Shown: in pieces, positions 16,667 through 24,772 of the stretch
Numbering within the stretch: position 1 is the stretch's first letter
Layout of the letters: every line of letters begins with the position of its first letter
Assembly: GCA_963849365.1 (NCBI GenBank)
Contig: CAWKHA010000004.1
Location: 1,488,001-1,552,000 of the forward strand
DNA: 64,000 nucleotides
Source: CAVQCJ01 sp963849365
Lineage (GTDB): Bacteria > Actinomycetota > Actinomycetes > Prado026
Direction: 5' to 3'
Notes under the pieces: model-generated
Databases searched by the model: none
Seen by the model: the letters and a program-made list of their open reading frames with translations, nothing else
Told to the model about the DNA's origin: nothing
Translations under genes and position numbers: made by a program

Positions 16667-18373
16667 TCAGAAGAGGCCGGTGACGTTCCCGTCGGCGTCG
16701 ATGTCGATCCGCTCGGCGGCAGGGTGCTTCCCCAGGCCCGGCATCGTGCGGATGTCGCCGCAGATCGCGTAGACGTAGCCGGCGCCGGCGGCCGCCCTGA
16801 CCTCGCGGACCGGCATCCGCCAGCCCGTGGGGGCGCCGAGCAGCTTGGGGTCGGACGACAGCGACAGGTGCGTCTTGGCGATGACGACCGGGAGGCGGCC
16901 GTAGCCGAGCTCTTCGTACCGGCGCAGCTGGCCGGCCGCCTCGGGCGCGATGTCGATACCGTCGGCGCCGTAGATCTGCTGCGCGACCGTCTCGATCTTC
17001 TCGACCAGCGTCGCCTCGAGCGGGTACAGGAACCGGAAGTCGCCGGGCTCGTCCGCGGCCTCGGCCACCATCGCCGCCAGCTCCTCCGCGCCGGCCCCGC
17101 CGTCGACGACGTACGTCCCGACGGCCGACCGTGCGCCCGCCGCAGCTGCGATGGACCGGATCGCCTCGTGCTCGGAGGCGTGGTCGGTCGGGAACGCGTT
17201 GATGGCGACGACGGGCGAGACGCCGAACGCGCGGACGTTCTCGATCTGCTTGCGCAGGTTCGCGCCGCCGACCAGCACCTCGTCCGGGTTCTCGGCGAGC
17301 AGCTCGGGCGGCAGCGGCTTGCCCGGGCGGATGTCGTGCCGCCCGCTGTGCGCCTTGAGCGAGCGGACCGTGGCCACCAGCACGGCCGCATCCGGGACGA
17401 GCCCCGACACCCGGCACTTGACGTTGAAGAACCGCTCCGCACCCATGTCGGCTCCGAAGCCGGCCTCGGTCACCAGGAAGTCGCCCATCCGGATCCCGAC
17501 CTGGTCTGCCACCACCGAGGAGTTGCCGGTGGCGATGTTCCCGAACGGTCCGGCGTGCACCAGGACCGCCCCGTGCTCGAGTGTCTGCAACAGGTTCGGC
17601 TTCACCGCGTCACGCATGAGGGCCGTCATCGCACCACCGGCCTTGAGCTGTTCGGCGGTGACCGGCTCACCCTCGTACGTGTAGCCGACGACGATGCGGC
17701 CCATCCGCTCGCGCATGTCCTGCAGCGACGTCGTGAGCGCGAGGATCACCATGACCTCGCTGGCCGCGGTGATGTCGAACCCGGTCTGCCGCGGTACCCC
17801 GTCGGCTCGCGCGCCCAGCCCGATCACGGTGTTGCGCAGGGCCCGGTCGTTGATGTCGAGGACGCGGCGCCAGGTGGTCGCCCGCGGGTCCAGCCCCAGC
17901 TCGTTGCCGTGGTGCAGGTGGTTGTCGATCATCGCGGCGAGCATGTTGTGCGCGGAGGTGACCGCGTGGAAGTCGCCGGTGAGGTGCAGGTTGAAGGCAT
18001 CCATCGGGACGACCTGGCTGAAGCCGCCGCCGGCCGCGCCGCCCTTGATGCCGAACGTCGGGCCGAGCGACGGCTGGCGCAGGGCCAGCGTCGTCGTGTG
18101 CCCGATCCGGTTCAGGCCCTGGGCCAGCCCGACCGCCGTCGTGGTCTTGCCCTCCCCGAGCGGCGTCGGCGTGACCGCCGTGACCACCACGTACCGCGCC
18201 TTCGGCCGGTCCGCCAGGAGCCGTTCGGCAGCCGGAGTCACCTTCGCCAGGTAGCGCCCGTACGGCTCGAGGCACTCGTCGGTGAGGCCGGCGCGGGCCG
18301 CGATGTCGGTGATCGGCTGCAGCTGTGCGGCGCGGGCGATCTCGAGGTCGGAGGGGAAGGAGCTGGTCGACAC
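16667..18373 (-). CDS. fhs: Formate--tetrahydrofolate ligase
   Basis: Fhs makes 10-formyltetrahydrofolate from formate, THF and ATP, feeding one-carbon units to purines and initiator tRNA. The 568-residue protein has the P-loop TPTPLGEGKTTTAVGLAQ, RQPSLGPTFGIKGGAAGGGFSQVVPM, FHAVTSAHNMLAAMIDNHLH and EAGFGADMGAERFFNVKCR, all diagnostic. The start is GTG at 18373 with AGAGGA upstream; the reading frame remains open for 1.9 kb further but that is antisense to acpS and nnrD. It is divergent from acpS. A perfect dyad at 18426-18441 lies 53 bases upstream and may be an operator. Confidence 0.97.
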   Translation of the reverse strand: MSTSSFPSDLEIARAAQLQPITDIAARAGLTDECLEPYGRYLAKVTPAAERLLADRPKARYVVVTAVTPTPLGEGKTTTAVGLAQGLNRIGHTTTLALRQPSLGPTFGIKGGAAGGGFSQVVPMDAFNLHLTGDFHAVTSAHNMLAAMIDNHLHHGNELGLDPRATTWRRVLDINDRALRNTVIGLGARADGVPRQTGFDITAASEVMVILALTTSLQDMRERMGRIVVGYTYEGEPVTAEQLKAGGAMTALMRDAVKPNLLQTLEHGAVLVHAGPFGNIATGNSSVVADQVGIRMGDFLVTEAGFGADMGAERFFNVKCRVSGLVPDAAVLVATVRSLKAHSGRHDIRPGKPLPPELLAENPDEVLVGGANLRKQIENVRAFGVSPVVAINAFPTDHASEHEAIRSIAAAAGARSAVGTYVVDGGAGAEELAAMVAEAADEPGDFRFLYPLEATLVEKIETVAQQIYGADGIDIAPEAAGQLRRYEELGYGRLPVVIAKTHLSLSSDPKLLGAPTGWRMPVREVRAAAGAGYVYAICGDIRTMPGLGKHPAAERIDIDADGNVTGLF

Positions 18374-18425
18374 GAGGGTCCTCTCGTCGGCTGGCGTTCG
18401 AGAGCCCGGGGCGGTCGGCCCCGGA

Positions 18426-18441
18426 CTGTCTCGTGAGACAG
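18426..18441. promoter_or_regulatory. Perfect dyad CTGTCTCGTGAGACAG between fhs and acpS
   Basis: Seven-base arms CTGTCTC and GAGACAG flank a GT center. On the fhs strand it lies between TGACCG and GACAGT, which could be a -35/-10 pair. The size and symmetry suit a dimeric repressor such as a TetR or GntR protein. No regulator is encoded next to it, so the protein is unknown. Confidence 0.55.
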
Positions 18442-18499
18442 CATCGGTCACGCGCGCCGGGGGCGCACGGACCTTCAGCCAACTCGTCCGGCCCGCCTC

Positions 18500-18505
18500 T
18501 AGGCT
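18500..18505 (+). promoter_or_regulatory. Predicted -10 of leaderless acpS operon
   Basis: TAGGCT ends 6 bases before the acpS GTG. It would drive the whole acpS-to-tsaD gene chain from a leaderless message. Confidence 0.6.
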
Positions 18506-18511
18506 GAGGCG

Positions 18512-18868
18512 GTGATCGTGGGCGTGGGCATCGACGTGGTGGACATCGAACGCTTCGCCCGGATCCTGGGGCGGCGCCCCGGGCTGGCGGCGCGGTTGTT
18601 CACACCGGCCGAGCGCGGGCTGCCGACCGCCTCGCTCGCCGGCCGGTTCGCCGCCAAGGAGGCGGTGGCGAAGGCCCTGGGTGCTCCGTCCGGGCTGGCG
18701 TGGCACGACTGCGAGGTGGTCTCGGCGGCGTCCGGACGTCCCGGCCTGGTACTGCGCGGGACGGTCGAGGCCGCGGCGAAGTCCGCCGGCATCACCGCCT
18801 GGCACCTGTCCCTGTCGCACGACGCGGGCATCGCCTCCGCCGTGGTGATGGCCGAGGGCGAGGGCTGA
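18512..18868 (+). CDS. acpS: Holo-[acyl-carrier-protein] synthase
   Basis: AcpS transfers 4-phosphopantetheine from CoA to the serine of acyl carrier protein, switching on fatty acid synthesis. The 118-residue protein starts MIVGVGIDVVDIERFARIL with the Mg-binding Asp, and has LFTPAER, LAGRFAAKEAVAKALG with the catalytic Glu/Lys and HLSLSHDAGIASAVVMAE. GTG at 18512 is 6 bases after a TAGGCT element. nnrD begins 3 bases after the stop. It heads the nine-gene overlapping operon. Confidence 0.96.
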   Translation: MIVGVGIDVVDIERFARILGRRPGLAARLFTPAERGLPTASLAGRFAAKEAVAKALGAPSGLAWHDCEVVSAASGRPGLVLRGTVEAAAKSAGITAWHLSLSHDAGIASAVVMAEGEG

Positions 18869-18871
18869 CCC

Positions 18872-20377
18872 GTGCGTGCCGCGTACCCGGTGGGGACCGT
18901 CCGGGCCGCCGAGTCGGCGCTGATGGCCGCGCTGCCGCCCGGGACCTTGATGGCGCGGGCGGCGGCCGGGCTGTCCACGACCTGCGCGCGCCTGCTCGGC
19001 CGGGTCTACGGCGCGCGGGTGGTCCTGCTGGTGGGTACCGGGGACAACGGAGGGGACGCCCTGTACGCCGGCGCCCGGCTGGCTGCGCGCGGCGCGCAGG
19101 TCGACGCGCTGCTGGTCGGGGGCCACGGCCACTCCGGAGGTTCGGCCGCGCTGGCGCGGGCGGGCGGGCGCGTGCACGCCGTCCTCACTTCGCCGAGCGA
19201 ACGGTCGCCGGCAGGGCCGGGATCGCCCTCGCCGGCGACCATCCGCTCGGCAGAGTCGTGGGTGGGGGCGGCGGACCTGGTCGTCGACGGTGTGCTGGGG
19301 ATCGGCGGACGCGGCGGGCTGCGCGAGCCGGCGGCCGGGCTCGCGGCCGCCGCGGCGCGCAGCGACGCCTGGCGGGTGGCGGTGGACCTGCCCAGCGGAG
19401 TGGACGCCGACACGGGCGCGGTCGAAGGACCCGCTTTCGACGCCGACGTGACGGTCACCTTCGGCTGCCTCAAGCCTGGCCTGCTGGTGGACCCCGGGCA
19501 CCGGCGGGCCGGGGTGGTCGAGCTGGTCGATATCGGGCTGGGTGACCGGCTGCCCGGCGAGCCGGCGCTCGTCGCGCTCGAGGCGGTCGACGTCCAGGCC
19601 GCATGGCCGTACCCGGGTCCGGGCGACGACAAGTACACCCGTGGCGTGGTGGGCGTGGTGGCGGGCTCGCGGGACTACCCGGGCGCGGCCGTGCTCTGCG
19701 TGGGCGGTGCGCTGGGCGCCGGCGCCGGCATGGTGCGTTTCGCCGGGGACAGCGCGGCGGCGGCCGCGGTGCACGGGCGGTGGCCGGAGGCCGTCAGCGG
19801 CACCGGCCGCGTGCAGGCCTGGGTGGTCGGGCCCGGCCTGGGCACCGACGAAGCGGCGGCCGCGCGGGTCCGCGAGGTGCTGGCCGCGGACGTACCGGTC
19901 CTGGTCGACGCCGACGCCCTCACCGTGGTGGCCGCCCACCCGGACTGGGTGCGCGGACGTACCGCTCTCACCGTGCTGACCCCGCACGACCGCGAGTACG
20001 AGCGGTTCGGCCGGCCGGTCGGTCCCGACCGGGTCGGGGCCGCGCGAGCGCTGGCGGCCGATCTCGGCGCCTGCGTCCTGCTGAAGGGTTCGACGACGGT
20101 GGTCGCGGCAGCGGGCGGGACGGGGCCCGCACACGTCAACCCGACCGGCACCGGCTGGCTGGCGACGGCCGGCAGCGGCGATGTCCTGTCCGGTGTGACC
20201 GGCGCCCTGCTCGCCGCCGGGCTCGGTCCGCAGGCGCCGCCGGTCGCTGCGTTCGTGCACGGGCTGGCCGCCCGGCTGGCCGCCGACGGTGCGCCGGCCC
20301 CGGCGCTGGCGATCGCGTCGGCCGTGCCCGCGGCGGTCCGGGCGCTCGACGGCGGGCGTGGCAGGATCGGCGGGTGA
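18872..20377 (+). CDS. nnrD: Bifunctional NAD(P)H-hydrate epimerase / ADP-dependent NAD(P)H-hydrate dehydratase
   Basis: This repair enzyme restores NADH and NADPH damaged by hydration. The 501-residue protein has an N-terminal YjeF_N epimerase domain (about 1-210: LVGTGDNGGDALYAGARL, DLVVDGVLGIGGRGGLREPAA, VDLPSGVDADTGAV, TVTFGCLKPGLLVDPGH) and a C-terminal ribokinase-like dehydratase domain (about 235-500: KYTRGVVGVVAGSRDYPGAAVLCVGGAL, VVGPGLGTDE, LTPHDREYERF, GTGWLATAGSGDVLSGVTGALLA). It starts at GTG 18872 three bases after acpS, and its stop overlaps the alr start, so translation is probably coupled. Confidence 0.95.
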   Translation: MRAAYPVGTVRAAESALMAALPPGTLMARAAAGLSTTCARLLGRVYGARVVLLVGTGDNGGDALYAGARLAARGAQVDALLVGGHGHSGGSAALARAGGRVHAVLTSPSERSPAGPGSPSPATIRSAESWVGAADLVVDGVLGIGGRGGLREPAAGLAAAAARSDAWRVAVDLPSGVDADTGAVEGPAFDADVTVTFGCLKPGLLVDPGHRRAGVVELVDIGLGDRLPGEPALVALEAVDVQAAWPYPGPGDDKYTRGVVGVVAGSRDYPGAAVLCVGGALGAGAGMVRFAGDSAAAAAVHGRWPEAVSGTGRVQAWVVGPGLGTDEAAAARVREVLAADVPVLVDADALTVVAAHPDWVRGRTALTVLTPHDREYERFGRPVGPDRVGAARALAADLGACVLLKGSTTVVAAAGGTGPAHVNPTGTGWLATAGSGDVLSGVTGALLAAGLGPQAPPVAAFVHGLAARLAADGAPAPALAIASAVPAAVRALDGGRGRIGG

Positions 20378-21510
20378 GTGGCAGCCGCCGGGCCCAGGCG
20401 CGGATCGACGTGGGCGCGGTGCGCGCGAACGTGGCCGAGCTGACCCGGCGGGCGGGTCCGGCGCAGGTCCTCGCGGTGGTCAAGGCGGACGCGTACGGGC
20501 ACGGTCTGGTCCCCTGCGCGCGGGCCGCGGTCGAGGGCGGCGCGACCTGGCTGGGGACCGCGCTGCTGGAGGAGGCGCTCGCATTGCGCTCGGCCGGGGT
20601 CACCGGCCCCCGGGTGCTGTGCTGGCTGCTCGAGCCCGACGACCCGTTCGCGGACGCGGTCCAGGCCGACGTGGACCTGTCCGCCTCGGCCCCTTGGGCC
20701 GTCGAGGCGATCGCCGCCGCGGCGGCCGAGGCCGGGCGGCCGGCCCGGCTGCACCTGAAGGTGGACAGCGGTCTCGGGCGCGGCGGCAGCCCGCCCGCAC
20801 AGTGGGACGAGCTGGTCGGCGTGGCGCTGGCGGCGGCGGCGACGGGTGCGGTCGAGGTGGTGGGGCTGTGGTCGCACCTGGCGCACGCCGACGACCCGCA
20901 CCACCCGACGGTCGAGCGGCAGATCGAGGTCTTCCGGGCGGCGCTCGCGGCCGCCGAGGCCGCCGGCGTACGGCCTGAGGTCCGGCACCTGGCCAACTCG
21001 GCCGCCACCCTGACCCGTCCGGACACGCACTTCGACCTCGTCCGGCCGGGGCTGGCCGTGTACGGGCTGTCCCCGACACCGGACCTGGCCGGCCCCGCCG
21101 GCTACGGGCTGCGCCCGGTGATGACCTTCTCCGCCCGGGTCGTGCTGGCCAAGCGGGTCCCGGCCGGCCACGGGGTCTCGTACCTGCACAAGTACGTCAC
21201 CGACCGCGAGACCACGCTGGCGCTGGTCCCGGTCGGCTATGCGGACGGGGTCCCGCGCGCGGCCACCAACGTCGGGCCGCTGCTGGCGGCCGGAGCTCGC
21301 CGGACGGTCGCCGGAACGGTCTGCATGGACCAGCTGGTCCTGGACGTGGGCGACGACCCGGTGGTCGAGGGGGACGAGGTCGTGCTGTTCGGACCCGGGG
21401 ACCGGGGCGAGCCGACGGCGCAGGACTGGGCGCAGGCGTGCGGCACCATCTCGTACGAGATCGTCACGCGGGTCGGGCCGCGGGTCCCACGGGTGGTGGT
21501 GGGCGCGTGA
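20374..21510 (+). CDS. alr: Alanine racemase
   Basis: Alr interconverts L- and D-alanine to supply peptidoglycan. The 378-residue PLP enzyme has a TIM-barrel with the Schiff-base lysine in VVKADAYGHG (Lys37), HLKVDSGLGRGGS, GLWSHLAHADDPHH, FDLVRPGLAVYGLSP, and the C-terminal beta domain with the second catalytic Tyr in GHGVSYLHKY and VPVGYADGVPR and TVCMDQLVLDVG. The start is GTG at 20374, overlapping the nnrD stop as GTGA; its end overlaps the next gene the same way. Residue Ser follows Lys-Val-Asp as usual. Confidence 0.97.
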   Translation: MSGSRRAQARIDVGAVRANVAELTRRAGPAQVLAVVKADAYGHGLVPCARAAVEGGATWLGTALLEEALALRSAGVTGPRVLCWLLEPDDPFADAVQADVDLSASAPWAVEAIAAAAAEAGRPARLHLKVDSGLGRGGSPPAQWDELVGVALAAAATGAVEVVGLWSHLAHADDPHHPTVERQIEVFRAALAAAEAAGVRPEVRHLANSAATLTRPDTHFDLVRPGLAVYGLSPTPDLAGPAGYGLRPVMTFSARVVLAKRVPAGHGVSYLHKYVTDRETTLALVPVGYADGVPRAATNVGPLLAAGARRTVAGTVCMDQLVLDVGDDPVVEGDEVVLFGPGDRGEPTAQDWAQACGTISYEIVTRVGPRVPRVVVGA

Positions 21511-22568
21511 GCGAGCTGCCCCGGGCCGGACTGGTCGGGGTCGGGATCGGTGTCCTCGCGGCCGGGGCCGCGGCCGGCTCGGTGCTCGGCGCCGCGCTGG
21601 AGCGGCGGATGCTGCGCCGCCCGCTGGCCGACGCCGCCGACCTCGGCCTGGGCTTCGGCTCTGTGCACGCGCCGCCGGTCGTGGTGGCGGCCGACGACGG
21701 CGTCCAGCTCTACGCCGAGATCGACGAGGCACCGGACGCGTCCGACCCGTTGACCGTGGTCTTCTGCCACGGCTACGCGCTCAACCTGGACTGCTGGCAC
21801 TACCAGCGGCTCGCCCTGCGCGGGCGGGTCCGGGCGGTGTACTGGGACCAGCGCGGGCACGGGCGGTCCGGCCGCGGTGAGCCGGGTCCCGTCGACATCG
21901 ACCGGCTGGGCCTGGACCTGCAGGCGGTGCTCGAGGCCACCGTTCCGCCCGGCCAGCCGGTGGTGCTCGTCGGGCACTCGATGGGGGGTATGACGGTGCT
22001 GGCGCTGGCCGACCAGCGGCCGGAGCTCTTCGGCGGACGCGTCGCCGGGGTGGCGCTGATCTCCACCAGCGCGGGCAGGCTGGCCGAGGTGACCCTGGGG
22101 GTGCCCGCCGCAGCGGCCCGGCTGCTGCATCGCGCTGCGCCCGGCGTGGTCTCGGTGCTGGGACGCGCGCCCCGGCTCGTCGAGCTCGGCCGGCGGACCG
22201 GCAACGACCTGGAGTTCGTGCTGACCCGGATGTACTCCTTCTCCTCGGACGTGCCGGCGGCGGTGGTGGACTTCGTCCGCCAGATGAACACGGGCACGCC
22301 GATCGAGGTCGTGGCGGACTTCTTCCCGGCGTTCGACGACCACGACAAGGAGTCGGCGCTGCCGGTGCTGCAGAAGGTCGAGACGCTGGTCCTGGTCGGC
22401 GCGGACGACCTGCTGACACCGGCCGAGCACAGCCGCCAGATCGTGCAGGTCGTCCCCGGCGCCGAGCTGGTGGTCCGCGACGACTGCGGGCACATGGTCA
22501 TGCTCGAGTACCCGGAGGAGGTCGACGGGCACCTGGCCGCACTGGTGGACCGGGTGCTGGGCCGGTGA
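21507..22568 (+). CDS. Alpha/beta-fold hydrolase with N-terminal membrane anchor
   Basis: A 353-residue hydrolase. Residues about 8-28 (LVGVGIGVLAAGAAAGSVLGAALE) are a membrane or signal segment. The catalytic domain has VVFCHGYALNLDCWHYQRLAL, VYWDQRGHGRSGRGE, the nucleophile elbow LVGHSMGGMTVLALA, VLVGADDLLTP for the acid and DDCGHMVMLEYPEE for the base. The gene overlaps alr by GTGA and the next gene by GTGA. Alr-hydrolase-tsaE order is common in actinobacteria, but the substrate is unknown; acyl ester or peptide substrates at the cell surface are possible. Confidence 0.88.
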   Translation: MSELPRAGLVGVGIGVLAAGAAAGSVLGAALERRMLRRPLADAADLGLGFGSVHAPPVVVAADDGVQLYAEIDEAPDASDPLTVVFCHGYALNLDCWHYQRLALRGRVRAVYWDQRGHGRSGRGEPGPVDIDRLGLDLQAVLEATVPPGQPVVLVGHSMGGMTVLALADQRPELFGGRVAGVALISTSAGRLAEVTLGVPAAAARLLHRAAPGVVSVLGRAPRLVELGRRTGNDLEFVLTRMYSFSSDVPAAVVDFVRQMNTGTPIEVVADFFPAFDDHDKESALPVLQKVETLVLVGADDLLTPAEHSRQIVQVVPGAELVVRDDCGHMVMLEYPEEVDGHLAALVDRVLGR

Positions 22569-23179
22569 CCCAGCCGTCCGTGGCCGCGGCGCAGCCGAGC
22601 TGGACGGCTCTGGACCGCCACGTCCGGTCCTGCACCGCCTGCGCGGAGCTGGCGGCCACCCGGACGCAGGTGGTGCCCGGGGTTCGCCCGGACGGGGCCC
22701 GGCTGCTGCTGGTGGGCGAGGCCCCGGGCGCCCAGGAGGACGCCGCCGGCCTGCCGTTCGTCGGTCGTGCCGGGCAGCTTCTCGACGAGCTGTTGGCGCA
22801 GGCGGGCCTGGACCGTTCCGGCGTCGCGGTGGCGAACGTGCTCAAGTGCCGCCCGCCCGGCAACCGCAAGCCTTCGCGTACGGAGGTGGCGACCTGCCGG
22901 CCCTGGCTGCAGCGGCAGATCGAGCTGGCCGACCCCGCGCTGGTGGTCACGCTCGGCGGCACCGCGGCGCAGTGGGCGCTCGGCCCGGCGCTGCGGCTGG
23001 GGGCCGCGCGCGGCCGGGTGCACCGGTACGGGTCATGGCCCCTGGTCGTCACCTACCACCCGTCGGCCGCGCTGCGGTTCGGGCCGCGGGGCGCGCCGCG
23101 CGCCGCCCTGCTCGCCGATCTCACCGAGGCCGCGGCGCTGCTGGCCGCGCCCGGGGTCGACCTGGACCGGTCCTGGTGA
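22565..23179 (+). CDS. Iron-sulfur uracil-DNA glycosylase (family 4 type)
   Basis: This glycosylase removes uracil from DNA. The 204-residue protein has four cysteines placed as in [4Fe-4S] UDGs: Cys23 and Cys26 (SCTACAELAATR), Cys95 (NVLKCRPPGNRKP) and Cys111 (TCRPWLQRQI). The active motif VGEAPGAQEDAAGLPFVGRAGQLLDELL and the C-terminal VTYHPSAALR loop are also present. GTG at 22565 overlaps the upstream stop. Placement between alr-hydrolase and tsaE is not functionally obvious and probably reflects operon packing. Identity as an iron-sulfur UDG is firm; families 4 and 5 are separated mainly by motif A, which here fits family 4. Confidence 0.92.
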   Translation: MTQPSVAAAQPSWTALDRHVRSCTACAELAATRTQVVPGVRPDGARLLLVGEAPGAQEDAAGLPFVGRAGQLLDELLAQAGLDRSGVAVANVLKCRPPGNRKPSRTEVATCRPWLQRQIELADPALVVTLGGTAAQWALGPALRLGAARGRVHRYGSWPLVVTYHPSAALRFGPRGAPRAALLADLTEAAALLAAPGVDLDRSW

Positions 23180-23658
23180 GCACCGCCGTCGAGCTCTCGG
23201 TGCCGGACGCCCCGGCCATGCAGGCGCTGGGCCGGGCCCTGGCCGGCCTGCTGCGGGCGGGCGACCTCGTGCTGCTGTCCGGGCCGCTGGGCGCCGGCAA
23301 GACCACGCTGGCCCAAGGGCTGGGCCAGGGGCTGGGCGTCCGCGGGCCGGTCACGTCGCCGACCTTCGTCATCTCCCGGGTGCACCCCAGCCTGGGCGCG
23401 GGGCCGGCGCTCGTCCACGTCGACGCGTACCGGGTCGGCGATGCGCTCGAGGTGGACGACCTCGACCTGGACGCCTCCGCCGACGACGCGGTGACCGTCG
23501 TCGAGTGGGGTGAGGGCAAGGTCGAGGGGCTGTCGCCGGACCGGCTCGAGGTGTGGATCGAACGCCCCGCGGTGGACGCCGACCCGGCTCCGCGGCGGGT
23601 GCGGCTGCACGGGACGGGTGCGCGCTGGGACCGCGTCGAGCTCACCGGCCTAGCCTGA
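23176..23658 (+). CDS. tsaE: tRNA t6A biosynthesis ATPase TsaE
   Basis: TsaE is the ATPase that cycles the TsaB-TsaD complex in making N6-threonylcarbamoyladenosine at tRNA position 37. The 160-residue protein has Walker A GPLGAGKTT (36-44), TSPTFVISRVHP, LVHVDAYRV and VTVVEWGEG, the Walker B-like segment. GTG at 23176 overlaps the UDG stop. The following tsaB starts 5 bases after its stop, with a -10-like TAGCCT (23651-23656) overlapping the end of this gene. Confidence 0.95.
   Translation: MSTAVELSVPDAPAMQALGRALAGLLRAGDLVLLSGPLGAGKTTLAQGLGQGLGVRGPVTSPTFVISRVHPSLGAGPALVHVDAYRVGDALEVDDLDLDASADDAVTVVEWGEGKVEGLSPDRLEVWIERPAVDADPAPRRVRLHGTGARWDRVELTGLA
23651..23656 (+). promoter_or_regulatory. 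Possible internal leaderless promoter for tsaB-rimI-tsaD
   Basis: TAGCCT lies inside the last codons of tsaE and ends 7 bases before the tsaB GTG at 23664, the spacing seen at other apparent leaderless starts in the window. Confidence 0.4.
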
Positions 23659-23663
23659 CGCCC

Positions 23664-24317
23664 GTGCTGCTGCTCGCCCTGGACACCTCGACGCCCGCTG
23701 TCACCGCGGCGCTGCACGACGGTGCCGCCGTCGTCGCCGAGTCGACCGTCGTCGACGCGCGCCGGCACGGCGAGCTGCTCGCGCCCGGCATCGCGGCGGT
23801 GCTGGCCGCCGCCGATGCCCGCCCGCCCGACCTGACCCGGGTGGCCGTCGGGGTCGGGCCCGGACCGTTCACGGGCCTGCGGGTGGGAGTGGTGACGGCC
23901 CTGACCCTGGGTGCGGCGCTGGGCGTGTCGGTCGACGGGGTGTGCTCGCTGGACGTCCTCGCGCACGCGGCCGCGCCCTCGGTGCCGGCCGGAGCGACGT
24001 TCGCCGTGGTCACCGACGCGCGCCGGCGCGAGGTCTACTGGGCGACGTACGGCCCGGACGGGCGGCGGCTCGGCGGGCCGGCGGTGGACCACCCCGACGT
24101 GGTGGCGGCCCGGCTGTCGTCCGGCGGGGTTCCGGTCCTGGGCCCGGCGACCGGCCTGTACCCCTTCGAGGGCGTGCTGGCCTCGGACCCGCTGTCCGCG
24201 GGGGCCCTCGCCGCGCTCGTGCTGGGCGGTGCCGCCGAGCTGCTGCCGGTCCGGCCGCTGTACCTGCGCCGGCCGGACGCGACCCCGCCGGGTCCGCGCA
24301 AGCAGGTGACCGGGTGA
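23664..24317 (+). CDS. tsaB: tRNA threonylcarbamoyladenosine biosynthesis protein TsaB
   Basis: TsaB is the non-catalytic ASKHA-fold partner of TsaD in t6A synthesis. The 217-residue protein begins MLLLALDTSTPAVTAALHDGAAVV and contains HGELLAPGIAAVL, VAVGVGPGPFTGLRVGVVTALTLG and TDARRREVYWATYG, all characteristic. GTG at 23664 gives the family N-terminus. Its stop overlaps rimI (GTGA). The set tsaE-tsaB-rimI-tsaD is the standard actinobacterial order. Confidence 0.95.
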   Translation: MLLLALDTSTPAVTAALHDGAAVVAESTVVDARRHGELLAPGIAAVLAAADARPPDLTRVAVGVGPGPFTGLRVGVVTALTLGAALGVSVDGVCSLDVLAHAAAPSVPAGATFAVVTDARRREVYWATYGPDGRRLGGPAVDHPDVVAARLSSGGVPVLGPATGLYPFEGVLASDPLSAGALAALVLGGAAELLPVRPLYLRRPDATPPGPRKQVTG

Positions 24318-24772
24318 GCACGACGGCGCTGCGGCCGATGCGGTGGTGGGACGTCCCCGCGGCCGTCGGGCTGGAGCGCGAGCTGTTCACGGCGGACCCC
24401 TGGACCGACGCGGGTTTCTGGTCCGAGCTCGCCGGTGTCCCGGCCACCCGGTACTACGTCGTCGCCGAGGACGGGGACGGGATGGCCGGCTACGCGGGGC
24501 TGCTCGCCGTCGGCGGCGAGGCGGACGTGCAGACGGTCGCGGTCCGGGCAGACCGGCAGGGCAGCGGGCTGGGCCGGACCCTGGTCGAGGACCTGCTGGC
24601 CGAGGCCGGGCGGCGCGGCTGCAGGCAGGTCATGCTCGAGGTGCGCGAGGACAACGTGGCCGCGCGGCGCCTGTACGCCCGGCTCGGCTTCGAGGAGGTC
24701 GGCGTCCGGCGCGGCTACTACGGTCCCGGCGCCGACGCGGTGGTCATGCGGCGCACTGTGGCGCAGCCATGA
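24314..24772 (+). CDS. rimI: Ribosomal protein S18-alanine N-acetyltransferase (GNAT)
   Basis: RimI acetylates the N-terminal alanine of ribosomal protein S18. The 152-residue GNAT protein has LRPMRWWDVPAAVGLERELFTADPWTDAGFWSEL, VQTVAVRADRQGSGLGRTLVEDLLAEA with the acetyl-CoA loop (Q/RxxGxG) and VMLEVREDNVAARRLYARLGFEEVGVRRGYYGPGADAVVMRR. The ending matches RimI closely. GTG at 24314 overlaps the tsaB stop, and its stop overlaps tsaD. The assignment leans on both motif and its fixed place between tsaB and tsaD. Confidence 0.93.
   Translation: MSTTALRPMRWWDVPAAVGLERELFTADPWTDAGFWSELAGVPATRYYVVAEDGDGMAGYAGLLAVGGEADVQTVAVRADRQGSGLGRTLVEDLLAEAGRRGCRQVMLEVREDNVAARRLYARLGFEEVGVRRGYYGPGADAVVMRRTVAQP

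Noticed and set aside
16667..20260. Very long minus-strand open frame extending fhs by about 1.9 kb
   Set aside because: The extension has no similarity to Fhs and lies antisense to acpS and nnrD; GTG at 18373 with AGAGGA gives the family length.
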